Shown: piece by piece, positions 63,940 through 64,000 of the stretch | Numbering within the stretch: the stretch's first letter is position 1 | Layout of the letters: every line of letters begins with the position of its first letter | NCBI GenBank assembly: GCA_949825025.1 | Contig: OX463781.1 | Span: 35,667,537-35,731,536, forward strand | Source of the DNA: Siphlonurus alternatus | Taxonomy: Eukaryota > Arthropoda > Insecta > Ephemeroptera > Siphlonuridae | Reading direction: 5' to 3' | DNA length: 64,000 nt | Notes under the pieces: model-generated | What the model saw: only the letters and a program-made list of their open reading frames with translations | Told to the model about the DNA's origin: nothing | The model's database searches: none | Made by a program: the position numbers and the translations under genes

Positions 63940-64000
63940 CTGGATAGTCATTGAAAATGTCAAAACTTGTTCTAATAACACACCAGTGTTTATATACTAA

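Overview
The window is an AT-rich animal genomic segment, with genes split by introns, long (TA)n arrays and many small transposons. The AP-2 alpha protein, a Wengen-like TNF receptor and an mpaB-type oxygenase all look arthropod. A crustacean is my best guess from the simple-sequence and transposon load, but that is inference.

Layout. 1-1808: no gene. 1809-3584 (minus): single-exon coding sequence of an mpaB/rubber-oxygenase-domain (DUF2236) membrane protein with an acidic repeated N-terminal extension. 3.6-19 kb: intergenic DNA packed with mobile elements: a 212-bp TA-flanked MITE, a 1.81-kb inverted-repeat element carrying two tandem arrays, a 5S-rRNA-derived SINE with poly(A) tail, a 1.64-kb fold-back element and a palindromic MITE. 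19465-47156 (plus): a four-exon Wengen-like TNF receptor gene. It has a 60-nt signal-peptide exon, a 24-kb first intron, a cysteine-rich-domain exon, a transmembrane exon and a short tail exon; all phases agree. The first intron holds a hAT MITE, a tRNA-derived SINE, the 3' end of one LINE, and a decayed endonuclease/RT/RNase H LINE into which three other elements are inserted. 47.2-52.4 kb: intergenic, with a long TTAA-flanked palindromic element. 52461-64000 (minus): AP-2 complex subunit alpha, 15 exons from about residue 125 to the stop; the 5' part lies beyond the window. Its introns hold several palindromic MITEs, a LINE tail and a 0.43-kb ACAT/TA microsatellite.

The three genes act in unrelated processes: oxygenase-type chemistry, TNF signalling at the cell surface, and clathrin endocytosis. 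The oxygenase and receptor genes are divergent; the receptor and AP-2 alpha are convergent, about 5.3 kb apart. No operon-like or defence-like system is visible. The most informative new observations are an unlisted in-phase 42-nt cassette-exon candidate in the AP-2 alpha ear, the complete receptor gene model with a histidine-rich N-terminus, the acidic tandem repeat in the oxygenase-like protein, and several transposon families with recognisable ends and target duplications.
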